Shown here: piece after piece, positions 1-7,421 of the stretch
Layout of the letters: every line of letters starts with the position of its first letter
How positions within the stretch are numbered: the stretch's first letter is position 1
Source of the DNA: Chlamydiota bacterium
GTDB taxonomy: Bacteria; Chlamydiota; Chlamydiia; Chlamydiales; Parachlamydiaceae
DNA: 64,000 nt
Direction: 5' to 3'
Assembly (NCBI GenBank): GCA_013286075.1
Contig: JABDGJ010000002.1
Coordinates: 1-64,000 of the forward strand
Notes under the pieces: model-generated
The model's input: the letters and a program-made list of their open reading frames with translations, nothing else
What the model was told of the DNA's origin: nothing
Databases searched by the model: none
Position numbers and translations under genes: made by a program

Positions 1-105
1 TCTGTAACCATAATTTTTAAAACCTTTTGTATTTTTAGTTCTCCCCTCTGTGAGATACCTTGGCTCAATAATACTTGTTTCGCATCAGAAAACACCTTAA
101 ACGGA

Positions 106-157
106 GGAGATTTTACCTTGCCAGAAAATGTAGGAGATTTCACCTTGTCAGAATGGG
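106..157 (+). repeat. 27-bp tandem duplication of ribosome-binding site and start codon
   Basis: GGAGATTTTACCTTG followed by a CCAGAAAATG-like stretch (106-130) is repeated with small changes from 133. The spacing is exactly 27 bp, nine codons. Each copy has a GGAGA box about 7 nt before a TTG codon, so the methyltransferase gene has two equivalent in-frame initiation sites. Confidence 0.75.
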
Positions 158-759
158 AGATTTATTTTTTCAATAAAAATAAAAAGCAACTTGGAGCCAA
201 TCCGATATTTAAAAAGGGCTTCGAACTATTTGATCTAGAAGACATTCCAAAAGACCAAACAATTGCATTAGACATCGGCTGCGGGATAGGTTACGAGGCT
301 GCTTGGATCTTGCAAAAAGGTTGGATTAGAGTGGATTGTATCGATGCATTACCTATTGTTGAAAATTACTTAATGCAAAATGTTCCAGAGAATGCTGAAA
401 AACAAGGTCGACTGACGTTCACACCTACCAAATTTGAAGATTTTGAAATAACAACCAATTATCGACTTGTATGCGCTTATTTCTCGTTATTTTACTATGA
501 AAAATTAGAACAATTTGATGCCGCTATGGAAAAAGCTTTGAATGCTGTAGCTCCTGGTGGACGATTCATAGGTGCTTTTTTCGGATCAAAACACAGTTGG
601 AATGGACAGAGAAAAATCATCTTTTTAACAGAGGAAGAGCTAGAAAGTTATTTTCATGATTTTACGATTGAAATTTTTGAACATACCGAAAACGACTATG
701 ATAGTGGTAATGGAATGGCTCATTATGACGTATTTCATATCACAGCAAAAAAACAATAA
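118..759 (+). CDS. Class I SAM-dependent methyltransferase
   Basis: This 213-residue protein has a class I methyltransferase fold. Motif I is LDIGCGIGYEAAWILQ (about residues 50-65), the SAM-binding glycine loop. An acidic residue follows at the end of strand 2 (CIDALP), and a later AYFSLFYY plus APGGRFIG segment resembles motifs IV and VI of TehB/UbiE-like enzymes. The substrate cannot be told. The start is ambiguous. A TTG at 118 and a second in-frame TTG at 145 each follow a GGAGA box, because a 27-bp segment is tandemly duplicated here. Its downstream neighbours are gene fragments, so it sits in accessory DNA. A 51-bp piece of this gene recurs at 4752-4802. Confidence 0.8.
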   Translation: MPENVGDFTLSEWEIYFFNKNKKQLGANPIFKKGFELFDLEDIPKDQTIALDIGCGIGYEAAWILQKGWIRVDCIDALPIVENYLMQNVPENAEKQGRLTFTPTKFEDFEITTNYRLVCAYFSLFYYEKLEQFDAAMEKALNAVAPGGRFIGAFFGSKHSWNGQRKIIFLTEEELESYFHDFTIEIFEHTENDYDSGNGMAHYDVFHITAKKQ

Positions 760-803
760 ACTTTTTAGGGTGAGTATTTTTTATAACTGCTTATCCGCTT
801 CGA

Positions 804-1100
804 TCATTCTCTAGTCTCAAGCTCTTGTTCAATTTGCTCAATGCTTGGTAAAGATCCTTTTAACTCATCAGAGAGACATTCTATGATCTTTGCTTCATAC
901 TGAGATATGCCAATAGGCTTATTGATATCTCGCAAGGCATACTCAGAAACGACTTTGTTTTTGCCCTTACAAAGCAAAAGTCCTATTGTCGATTTGTCGT
1001 CTGGATGTCTCATTTTATCATCTACAGCAGAAAGATAGAAATTCATCTTCCCTACAAATTCGGGCTTGAAATCTGTTGCCTTTAGTTCTTGTGTGGCGTA
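804..1100 (-). pseudogene. C-terminal fragment of DUF1016/YhcG-type PDDEXK nuclease
   Basis: The minus strand reads FKPEFVGKMNFYLSAVDD, then HPDDKSTIGLLLCKGKNK, EYALRDINKPIGISQYE and ELKGSLPSIEQIEQEL. These are the conserved C-terminal blocks of DUF1016 (YhcG-like) proteins, which carry a PDDEXK nuclease domain and often sit with restriction-modification or mobile DNA. Full family members are about 330-370 residues. Only about 95 remain, and an in-frame stop lies just upstream of the first block. The N-terminal DNA-binding half is missing, so this is a truncated relic and is unlikely to be functional. An internal ATG at 1046 could still give an 80-residue product. Confidence 0.8.
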
Positions 1101-1196
1101 GCCACTTATGTGCTGCTAAAATTATTCCTAACCGAGAAAACTTAACAAAACTCTGATTTTTGACAACATAAGTTATAAGCTTAATGGATTATTTTT

Positions 1197-2042
1197 TTAT
1201 CCTCTCGCAGACGTTGTGAATTTCTCTAAATAGAAATTCTTTAGTAGGTTGAAGCCTGCCATTTCAATCGTACAAGCAATCAATCTGTTCCCTAATCCAG
1301 CCTTAAATGCACCTCTACCATGTTTATGATAAGCTGCCTTGAGGGTTTGCAATGCTGAAGTGTATACTTTCCCTGATGGATCCGATTGTCGCATTATAGC
1401 CATGAAATCTAGTGGAACAACGACACATATATAAGCAGATGCTGGTATCGTAGAAGCCAAGACCATAGTAGCAATATCATGAGCTTTGCCAGAACCAGGG
1501 ATCAGATGATTTATTTTTTTTTGTAAGGCGGGAGTTGTAACAAGGAGGCTGCTAATAAAAGTGCCATTTCGAATTGCCATCGGAATAGCTCCAGTGTAAA
1601 GTCCTTTAACTCCTGAACAATTCAATACTCTTTTGAATGCTTTATAAGAACTTTCTTGATACTTTTGAGAGGCAATGACTGTAACTTCGTAAGGGTTAGC
1701 AAGAATAACTGTTGTAGTTCCAGTAATAAATCCTGCGCTTATACGTTCAGCTATATTGGGATCTCGTTGATTTGCTTGCTGAATTTTCTTTAGCAAAGTG
1801 TTTAGGATCCAGTCTGTCATAGGAAATAAGGGCTGCATAGACAAATTTGCTGTAAGACCCCGGTAATAATTACCTTTATTGTTAAAAAAAGTGGAATGGG
1901 ACAAATTGCCGGGGGATTTACTCTCAATAATTTGAGAACGTTGATAAATGCTTTTTGCAAAAAATGGATACCATCCAGGAAGGATCGATAAAGAAGCTGC
2001 TTGGGTGGCAATTTGGCTATAATATGATTCTGGAATACTCAT
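1197..2042 (-). CDS. Mitochondrial-carrier-family-like membrane transporter
   Basis: This 281-residue protein shows the three-fold repeat layout of the eukaryotic mitochondrial carrier family (SLC25). The carrier signature Px[DE]xx[KR] appears as NPYEVTVIASQ (residues 116-126) and VPLDFMAIMRQ (209-219). Each is followed about 25-30 residues later by a glycine-rich block: GLYTGAIPMAIRNG (147-160) and AFKAGLGNRL (245-254). A degenerate first repeat ends with YYRGLTANLSMQP (59-71). The length is typical (about 280-320), and alternating hydrophobic helices are present. No signal peptide is visible. Bacterial examples are very rare; Legionella LncP, a secreted effector that reaches host mitochondria, is the known precedent. 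I infer a host-derived gene. Substrate and location are unknown. Confidence 0.7.
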   Translation of the reverse strand: MSIPESYYSQIATQAASLSILPGWYPFFAKSIYQRSQIIESKSPGNLSHSTFFNNKGNYYRGLTANLSMQPLFPMTDWILNTLLKKIQQANQRDPNIAERISAGFITGTTTVILANPYEVTVIASQKYQESSYKAFKRVLNCSGVKGLYTGAIPMAIRNGTFISSLLVTTPALQKKINHLIPGSGKAHDIATMVLASTIPASAYICVVVPLDFMAIMRQSDPSGKVYTSALQTLKAAYHKHGRGAFKAGLGNRLIACTIEMAGFNLLKNFYLEKFTTSARG

Positions 2043-2090
2043 CCGATGTGATTCTTCTAATATATGCTAATCTGCATGCTACCAATAAAG

Positions 2091-2294
2091 ATGGCATATT
2101 ATATCACAAAAGTAGAATTTTTGGTGCAAGAAAATAGTCGGGATTTAACTCTGGGTGCAAGATTTATTGTAAGAATAATTAACGATTATTGTTTAGATCT
2201 TTTAGTAAAAGCTGAGGTTCATGAGCAACTTAAAGAAGGGGATAAAATCGAATTTTATTTGGAAAATTCGCGCATTCAATTTCGTTGTAAATAA
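2091..2294 (+). CDS. Small hypothetical protein
   Basis: I do not recognise this protein. Starting at the ATG at 2091 it has 67 residues (MAYYITKVEFLVQENSR...). It is rich in beta-forming residues, ends in basic IQFRCK, and has no signal peptide or membrane segment. An upstream in-frame start at 2064 would add nine residues but has no better ribosome-binding site. It is transcribed divergently from the carrier-like gene, with only about 50 bp between them, so the two may share a promoter region. Coding status is moderate: the frame is open and the composition looks protein-like, but no motif supports it. Confidence 0.45.
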   Translation: MAYYITKVEFLVQENSRDLTLGARFIVRIINDYCLDLLVKAEVHEQLKEGDKIEFYLENSRIQFRCK

Positions 2295-2338
2295 TCTGAC
2301 AGTGGCACCATTGGTTATCCCAACAAGAAAGAAAATTC

Positions 2339-3613
2339 TTATTCATGGGTAAGCTTTTCCAAATAAAAATTTTCTAGTTTTTGTGCGATCACTTTTTTAA
2401 TCTCTGCTTTTTTTTCGGACGGAACTAAGTCATATTGCTTAATCGTAAGCCAGCTAGACTTGGGATCAAGGATATCTTTGGTTATAAGAAGCCTTAATTG
2501 CGCTATGTCCTTAGTAGGGTCAAAAGTTGTAATAAACTCTGAAGGTCTCTTGTCCGCATAGAAAGAATTGAATCCATTGCATATATAGCTCACTTGATCC
2601 AAGTGTGAATAGGCAGGATCATCGAAAAATTGAAGCAAAATGCCTTGCTGTAAACTAATAATAGCTTCAGCCTTCTTGAAAATTTCATTTCCCAATCCCT
2701 TAGGAAATCCGTAGCTTACTAAAAATTCCTCAGCTGCAGTCTCTAAGATTTCACCGGCGGCGCTATCAATCGATTGTCCTGTCACAAAAACATGAGCTGT
2801 GCTCTCATTAGGAATCGCAAAATTCCCAAAAAGCGGAATGTTGAGAGAAACAAGTAGTTTTTGTTGCGTAGGTTCCGTATCTGCTATAGGACAGTAGATA
2901 CTGCTGTTTTCTAGAATGTCTTCTATTGGTAAACCTTCAAGATACTGCGAAAAAACTTCTTGTTGCGCTCGCTTTTCTAACCAAGTTTGAAATCCCTTGT
3001 TCCCTATAAAGTCAATCAACCGTCTTTGAGCTTCTTCTCTTGTTAGTTTGGAGGGTAAGGGTGAGAAAAAGAGGAGTGCTTCAAATACTTGGTTTGCTAC
3101 TTCCTCGTTGTAAATGAGATCATTTTTATCAATGAGTTTTAAAAGCTCAAAAGAAATATATCTTTTTTTCTCTTCAAAGATTGCGCAGTCTCGTTTCTTT
3201 GTACAGCTGGATAAAAAGGCTGCTACGTCTTGAATTTGCTCGTGCTGTCCTAATGGAGATCTAAGGAAATAAAAGCGATCTCGGATAGAAATTTGTTCTC
3301 TTATGGTCCAAACATGTTTAATGATTTCATTAAAAACCCAATGCTTTAGCGTTGTGGCATGATAACCGAAAAAACCTGGTTTTTCTTGAGCAATTGCTTC
3401 GTTGAAAACTTCTAAAATAAGAGCAACATCGCAGCCTTTTTCTATTTCTAAATAAGGCATGATCTTTTCTATGGGAAATTCATGTAAAAAATGCTCTGTT
3501 ATAGAGAGGGTCCTGTCTGAGGCTTCTAAAGTAAACGAAGGAAAAATCTTAGCTTTTTCCAATGATAGGCCAAGAGAGCAAGAAATCACTAAAAGAAGAT
3601 GGAGTAATTTCAT
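2339..3613 (-). CDS. Secreted protein of unknown function
   Basis: This 424-residue protein starts with a clear signal peptide: MKLLHLLLVISCSLGLSLEKA has a basic N-terminus, a hydrophobic core and a likely cleavage site near residue 20. The mature part is mostly helical and charged, with no recognised catalytic motif and no further membrane segment. A proline-containing TGQSIDSAAGEILETAAEEF stretch lies in the centre. I know no family for it; lineage-specific exported proteins of this type are common in environmental chlamydiae. Just past its stop codon the minus strand still encodes KNFLSCWD, resembling the tail of the small lipoprotein at 3656-3876. Confidence 0.75.
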   Translation of the reverse strand: MKLLHLLLVISCSLGLSLEKAKIFPSFTLEASDRTLSITEHFLHEFPIEKIMPYLEIEKGCDVALILEVFNEAIAQEKPGFFGYHATTLKHWVFNEIIKHVWTIREQISIRDRFYFLRSPLGQHEQIQDVAAFLSSCTKKRDCAIFEEKKRYISFELLKLIDKNDLIYNEEVANQVFEALLFFSPLPSKLTREEAQRRLIDFIGNKGFQTWLEKRAQQEVFSQYLEGLPIEDILENSSIYCPIADTEPTQQKLLVSLNIPLFGNFAIPNESTAHVFVTGQSIDSAAGEILETAAEEFLVSYGFPKGLGNEIFKKAEAIISLQQGILLQFFDDPAYSHLDQVSYICNGFNSFYADKRPSEFITTFDPTKDIAQLRLLITKDILDPKSSWLTIKQYDLVPSEKKAEIKKVIAQKLENFYLEKLTHE

Positions 3614-3655
3614 AGAAAAAATCTTAGTGGCGATATTTTTTTAATTTAATAGTTT

Positions 3656-3876
3656 TTAATTATGTTTTTTATAGGCAATTGAATGATCTTCTTGGACATC
3701 ACTGATCCAATTGTCCTTATCCCAAGAAGAAAGAAAATTTTTAGTGATTGGTAAATGTTTTTCTATGGGATTGCCCGCTTGCCATTTTTGATTTCTTCAA
3801 TATTATCGAATCCCTTATTCGAGTCTGAAGAACAAGCTGTAAAGATGAGGAGCAAAAAGAGATAACTTATTTTCAT
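3656..3876 (-). pseudogene. Small lipoprotein gene with a frameshift in an A-run
   Basis: From the ATG at 3874-3876 the frame reads MKISYLFLLLIFTACSSD, a lipoprotein signal with lipobox FTAC, and then stops after 37 residues. If one base is added in the AAAAA run of ATC-AAA-AAT, the frame continues as WQAGNPIEKHLPITKNFLSS, then WDKDNWISDVQEDHSIAYKK up to the TAA at 3656. The full product would be about 73 residues. This is either a recent single-base frameshift, a gene that uses slippage on the A-tract, or a sequencing error. The function is unknown. The WDKDNW...QEDHSI tail recurs at 8738-8807. Confidence 0.6.
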
Positions 3877-3896
3877 AAAACACCACCTATATAATC

Positions 3897-4235
3897 TCAT
3901 TTCGAAGGAAGCAATACGGAAAATTTTCCTATTACGTCTTCCATAATAGATGAGGGGATGCGCATGGCAAATTTAGCTTTACGTGCTTTCCAATCTAATG
4001 AGCGGATTTGATCACAAAGAATAGCTCCCTGCATTTCGTCTTTGTTAATGATTACTTCAAAAGGATATCCTTTGATTTTACTTGTAATAGGCATAAAAAG
4101 TCCGAGTCCTGTTTTCAAGTTGTAGGCATAAGGAGAAATAGTAAGAGCAGGTCGAGTTTTTTGAATCTCTTTGCCTTTTTGAGGATCAAATTCCAACCAG
4201 ACGATATCCCCTTCTTTTGGTGCATATCTTACCAT
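3897..4235 (-). CDS. mazF: MazF/PemK-family endoribonuclease toxin
   Basis: This 112-residue protein has the MazF/PemK SH3-like fold signature. GDIVWLEFDPQKGKEIQKTR (9-28) matches the conserved GDIvwv.f.P..G.EqxxxRP block, with the catalytic-region arginine. ITSKIKGYPFEV follows, then GAILCDQIRSLDW (71-83), which matches the conserved D-Q-[VI]-[RK]-[ST]-[IL]-D-W motif. MazF toxins cleave single-stranded mRNA and halt translation until neutralised by MazE. The gene overlaps the upstream antitoxin by 7 bp, which suggests translational coupling. Length and motifs look intact. Confidence 0.92.
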   Translation of the reverse strand: MVRYAPKEGDIVWLEFDPQKGKEIQKTRPALTISPYAYNLKTGLGLFMPITSKIKGYPFEVIINKDEMQGAILCDQIRSLDWKARKAKFAMRIPSSIMEDVIGKFSVLLPSK

Positions 4236-4462
4236 TCTTCATTCCCTTTTTTGTCATCATCAGCAATTGGATGGTGTTGGTTTTTGGGAGTGATTTCATT
4301 TAGCATGGTATTCAAACAATATTTAGGAGGTTGGATGATAATTCTACCATGATCAATTTCAAGAGTTACGGTGCTTCCTTGATGTAGGTTCAGTTGTTTC
4401 GCCAATTGTAACGGTATGCGGAGCCCTAGGCTGTTGCCCCACTTCTGTATGTATGCTTGCAT
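4229..4462 (-). CDS. mazE: MazE/ChpI-family antitoxin
   Basis: This 77-residue AbrB-like antitoxin has the N-terminal swapped-hairpin DNA-binding domain IQKWGNSLGLRIPLQLAKQL (5-24), diagnostic of MazE. TVTLEIDHGRIIIQPP follows. The acidic tail (DDDKKGNEEW) is the kind of flexible segment that threads into MazF. It lies immediately upstream of mazF on the same strand. A perfect 27-bp palindrome sits 20 bp before the start, consistent with autoregulation by the MazE-MazF complex. Confidence 0.92.
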   Translation of the reverse strand: MQAYIQKWGNSLGLRIPLQLAKQLNLHQGSTVTLEIDHGRIIIQPPKYCLNTMLNEITPKNQHHPIADDDKKGNEEW

Positions 4463-4481
4463 AAGCCCCTTTAAAGCTTCT

Positions 4482-4508
4482 AAATGTATATACTTAGTAT
4501 ATACATTT
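4482..4508. promoter_or_regulatory. Perfect palindromic operator upstream of mazEF
   Basis: Twelve-base arms AAATGTATATAC and GTATATACATTT are exact reverse complements around TTA. The site lies 20-46 bp upstream of the mazE start. MazE-type antitoxins bind such AT-rich palindromes to repress their own operon. The site probably overlaps the promoter. Confidence 0.75.
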
Positions 4509-4715
4509 TCCGAAATATATGCCTACACTTTTTTAACGTTTGTAACGTGAAAAGTTCCACCGAATATATCGCAATTTTTCCTAAAAATGAAATTGGACGC
4601 CTGTATTGCTTTACTTGATTTTTCTATAAATTGATCAATTCCATTAAGTAAATCTTTCGGCTTTGAAGCAAGGGTTTGGTATTTTACATTTAGCCATTGT
4701 TTTAACTTTGAGCTA

Positions 4716-4739
4716 TACCGAAGTGGTTTCAAAATTTGG
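4716..4739 (+). repeat. Dispersed repeat ACCGAAGTG...CAAAATTTGG, copy 1
   Basis: ACCGAAGTGGTTTCAAAATT plus TGGA at this site matches 27263-27285 (same strand) and 28105-28127 (opposite strand) with two to four differences. Here it lies in scar DNA. Confidence 0.6.
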
Positions 4740-4751
4740 ATTTTTGGCTAT

Positions 4752-4802
4752 CTGGTGGACGATTCATAGGTGCTTTTTTCGGATCAAAACACAGTTGGAA
4801 TG
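4752..4802 (+). repeat. 51-bp perfect copy of an internal methyltransferase segment
   Basis: These 51 bp are identical to 554-604 inside the methyltransferase gene and encode the GGRFIGAFFGSKHSWN region there. The flanking DNA is unrelated on both sides. An exact match this long at a non-coding site indicates a recent short templated duplication. Confidence 0.85.
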
Positions 4803-4872
4803 TTACTGCAGTTTCATGCAGTCTATTGCGTGTTTAATGATTGAGAAATTTGTCGTGGTTTTTAAACAGGCT

Positions 4873-5694
4873 CTACTGCTGAAAAAACCAATCAGCATCT
4901 CCCACTAAATTTAAAGCTCGAATAAGATAAGCTTTTCGTAGCTTACCATCTTTGCAAGCAAATTGCACTCCATCGCATACATCAGAAAGTGCATGTCCAG
5001 CAACCTCGCTTTTACCGTTCACTGCAGACTTATACGAATTAAAAAATTGTTGTGCTGTTGCTTTACAATTTTTTTCTCCATCTCCTTTATCTATTATTGA
5101 AGCAAGAGGAAGGCGTATAAAATCTTCAAGCAACTTCGCTTTTAACTGACTGAGAATTAAGTGAGGTTTTGCTAGGGCTAGCGAAGGTTTAACTTTATGA
5201 TCTTTATCATCGGAAACCACAGGAGGGTAAAGATCGTATATATAATCATGGAATGACTTGAACGAAATGGCATAAATATTGCGATCTGTCAAAGATGGAA
5301 TATGTGTACGTATTGATGAACGTGTATTTGGTGTGATGTCAATAGACAAGATAAAATACACAAGCTCAAGTATCTTGGACGTTTCACTGACTGCTATGAT
5401 CGTTCTTTGTGCGCCAATAAGGATAAAATTGGCTTGTTTTGCTACTTTCTTTCGTGTAGCCCCTTTCCAACCTAAAACAGGTTGACCTTTATATTTTCCT
5501 TTTAAAACAACTGGTTTTTCTACATAGGAATCGGGTCCAATTTGTGCTAACCCATTCATCGGTCCTCTCACTTCCAACTCTTTGATTAACGTCTCAATTT
5601 TTAGAGATAATGAAAAATCCGAGCGTGCTTCTTCATTCACTATTAATTTTTTCGGGATCGAACAAAGAAAACGTATGTCTGTTTGTGCTATCAT
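4873..5694 (-). CDS. Hypothetical protein
   Basis: I do not recognise this 273-residue protein. It begins MIAQTDIRFLCSIPKKLIVN and has no signal peptide. A moderately hydrophobic stretch (ILELVYFILSIDI) lies near residue 110. The lysine-rich GKYKGQPVLGWKGATRKKVA (about 66-85) and the C-terminal block (VAGHALSDVCDGVQFACKDG) suggest a soluble domain. There are several cysteines but no CxxC pair. The frame is open, and the only neighbours on this strand are a small membrane protein and the MazEF module. Function cannot be inferred from context. Confidence 0.6.
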   Translation of the reverse strand: MIAQTDIRFLCSIPKKLIVNEEARSDFSLSLKIETLIKELEVRGPMNGLAQIGPDSYVEKPVVLKGKYKGQPVLGWKGATRKKVAKQANFILIGAQRTIIAVSETSKILELVYFILSIDITPNTRSSIRTHIPSLTDRNIYAISFKSFHDYIYDLYPPVVSDDKDHKVKPSLALAKPHLILSQLKAKLLEDFIRLPLASIIDKGDGEKNCKATAQQFFNSYKSAVNGKSEVAGHALSDVCDGVQFACKDGKLRKAYLIRALNLVGDADWFFQQ

Positions 5695-5757
5695 TTAATT
5701 CCTATGCTTTATGGAAATGAAGAATGCTAAAGTGTGTGAATGTTTTTTGAAAAAAAA

Positions 5758-6039
5758 TCAACTGTTAATATAAAAATTTAAACCAACTTTTAAACCCAAT
5801 AAGGCTGCAAAAAGAAGACCATAACCAGCTCCTTTCATTTGAAAGATGGTGCATATACCTAAAGCAGTTATTCCACATATTGCGGCGCACGCGAAAATGA
5901 TACCTGCAATTTTTGCTACTTTTTTGACTGAAGTATCATTTTTTCCTACTTGCTCTGACTTTGCAAATAGATATCCTCCAACGCCACCTGTACTCGCGCA
6001 TATTCCTGAAAACACATAACTTGTTGTTGAAAAAAACAT
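5758..6039 (-). CDS. Small multi-pass membrane protein of unknown function
   Basis: This 93-residue protein has three hydrophobic segments: SYVFSGICASTGGVGGYLFA (7-26), IAGIIFACAAICGITALGIC (about 44-63) and GYGLLFAALLGLKVGLNF (73-90). A charged linker separates the first two. Closely spaced hydrophobic hairpins in small orphan proteins recall chlamydial inclusion-membrane (Inc) proteins, but that is only a resemblance. It lies 63 bp upstream of the 4873-5694 gene on the same strand. A long AT-rich gap precedes its start. Confidence 0.6.
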   Translation of the reverse strand: MFFSTTSYVFSGICASTGGVGGYLFAKSEQVGKNDTSVKKVAKIAGIIFACAAICGITALGICTIFQMKGAGYGLLFAALLGLKVGLNFYINS

Positions 6040-6146
6040 CTTTAAAACCTCATTTTAATTAAAATCAATAAAAAATAAACTAACAAAACTATATGATTAT
6101 AATCAAAATAAAATAAAAAACTCAAAATTAAAGAATAAAAACTATT

Positions 6147-6308
6147 TCAATAGTAACCCAAATTTGGAATGCGCCAATCGACGTCTATAGAGTATTTCCC
6201 GTCTTGATTTTTCTTTTTTCCTGAGGTAAGAGAAAATTCGTCTTCATAACCCTGAGCTAATTCATCGAAAATATGAGAATTTGATTCGTGAATCAGCTCT
6301 AATATATA
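6147..6308 (-). pseudogene. Possible C-terminal gene fragment without a start codon
   Basis: The minus strand is open for about 50 codons (ILELIHESNSHIFDELAQGY, then EDEFSLTSGKKKNQDGKYSI and DVDWRIPNLGYY, stop at 6147). It reads like real protein with balanced composition. No ATG, GTG or TTG begins it, and an in-frame stop lies just upstream beside the end of the kinase gene. I interpret it as the tail of a lost gene, family unknown. Confidence 0.35.
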
Positions 6309-6313
6309 TCCTC

Positions 6314-6841
6314 TTATACTTCAGTGAAGTTGAGATAACGGCCGCGATTTTGCTTTAAGAAAAGATCGGCATCTTTTTGATTTCTGAAAATAAGAAAATC
6401 AGTCTGAGGATATTTTTTTCTGAGTTCTTCAATTCGGGCTCTTTTTTCTTTATCAAAGTTCCATGTGTATTTCAAGAGTTCCCAGTTGATGGCCCGTAAG
6501 CCTCCAAAATCTCTTTTGTAGTTAAACAACCTTTTAAAAAACCTCCAGAAACAGATAAGTCGGGAAAAGTGGAAATATATCAGAATATCAGCCTTAGCGA
6601 ATCTCATTTCAAAAGTCGAAAATGAACATCCCTCTACGATCCAGGCTTTTTCTTCAAGCATAGCCTTTTGAGTTTCTATGAATTCTTGCTTATCCCTTTT
6701 CTTCCCGCCAGGCTCGAACATGTGTCTGTCCAGGTGGTGGACTGGAATGTCTAGGATTTTACCAAGCTTAGAAGCAAATGTAGACTTTCCGCTTCCAGGG
6801 AGGCCAATCAGTGCAAATTTTTTCGGGTAAGTATTCTTCAT
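6314..6841 (-). CDS. P-loop nucleotide kinase, adenylate-kinase/FlaR-like
   Basis: Starting at the ATG at 6841, the product has 175 residues and begins MKNTYPKKFALIGLPGSGKS. The Walker A motif is GLPGSGKST. The DIPVHHLDRHMFEPGG segment and the WIVEGCSFSTFEMRFAKADI block are typical of the 'topology modulation'/FlaR-like kinase family (AAA_17/AAA_18). LIYFHFSRLICFWRFFKRLF and the basic NYKRDFGG region resemble the family's lid. These proteins phosphorylate small substrates with ATP; the substrate is unknown. An in-frame start at 6928 would add 29 cysteine-rich residues with no homology-like features, so I prefer the internal start. Confidence 0.8.
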   Translation of the reverse strand: MKNTYPKKFALIGLPGSGKSTFASKLGKILDIPVHHLDRHMFEPGGKKRDKQEFIETQKAMLEEKAWIVEGCSFSTFEMRFAKADILIYFHFSRLICFWRFFKRLFNYKRDFGGLRAINWELLKYTWNFDKEKRARIEELRKKYPQTDFLIFRNQKDADLFLKQNRGRYLNFTEV

Positions 6842-6938
6842 AGAGAGGCTGGGCTTAATTTCTTTTCTTTGTAATTTGCTAACCTTACAATTTTCACAAC
6901 AGCATAGCAAAAAAACCTCAAAAACCAAGGAAGTTTTA

Positions 6939-7077
6939 ATTCAGTCTAGTGCGTAAATATTGCGTAATTGGGCTTTACGCAGCTGAATTTTTCGATGTGA
7001 ATTTCTTATTGTATCACTAAAAGCAAAAGGCTTCAGTCGTGAAACTGAAGCCTTTTGCTTGATTGGAGGTGGAGAGA
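6939..7077. repeat. 139-bp direct repeat, left copy (tmRNA 3' end and terminator relic)
   Basis: This stretch matches 11840-11980 almost base for base (roughly 90 percent). It contains the last 14 bases of tmRNA (GGAGGTGGAGAGA on this strand), the tmRNA terminator hairpin, and about 95 bp of downstream DNA. It diverges abruptly where the T-arm of tmRNA would continue. A minus-strand frame across 6941-7228 has no protein-like features. The copy reads as an attachment-site-like scar. Confidence 0.8.
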
Positions 7078-7421
7078 CGCATTCAGAACTTTTGATTGGA
7101 GTAGAATAAAAATCCCAAGTGTGTTGAATTCTTCTAAGCAGAAAGTTAATGGGACTCCCAGGTGATGGAACGAGCACCTTAGAAAACAGAGGGGGTATGC
7201 TCCTTAGATAGAAGCGGTACCATTTCATGTTTATGGAAATCGTCTTAAGGAGAGAGTTCTAAAAAAAATTCCAAAATTTTCTGGAAACCTCTTTTCGAGC
7301 TGATGCTTTTTCAAGTCTTTACTTAAAAAGCTCTTGTTTTTTTTTGGCTTTTAATAGGCATCTTCTATGGGAGAATTTGAAAAAAGTTTTAAACTTAAGT
7401 GGGATTCACAAGGAGAGAAAC

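Larger units (their letters stand above)
4509..4872. other. Gene-poor mosaic of repeat fragments
   Basis: I see no convincing gene in these 364 bp. A 69-residue minus-strand frame (4523-4732) has no motif. The stretch contains a copy of a dispersed element beginning ACCGAAGTG (4716-4739), followed 13 bp later by a 51-bp perfect copy of part of the methyltransferase gene (4752-4802). It looks like scar DNA assembled by rearrangements. Confidence 0.6.

Noticed and set aside
4523..4732. A 69-codon minus-strand frame (MKPLRYSSKLKQWLNVKYQT...)
   Set aside because: Its start lies in a dispersed repeat, it has no ribosome-binding site or motif, and it sits in scar DNA.
6941..7228. A 95-codon minus-strand frame
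   Set aside because: Much of it is the duplicated tmRNA end and terminator, so it is not a protein gene.
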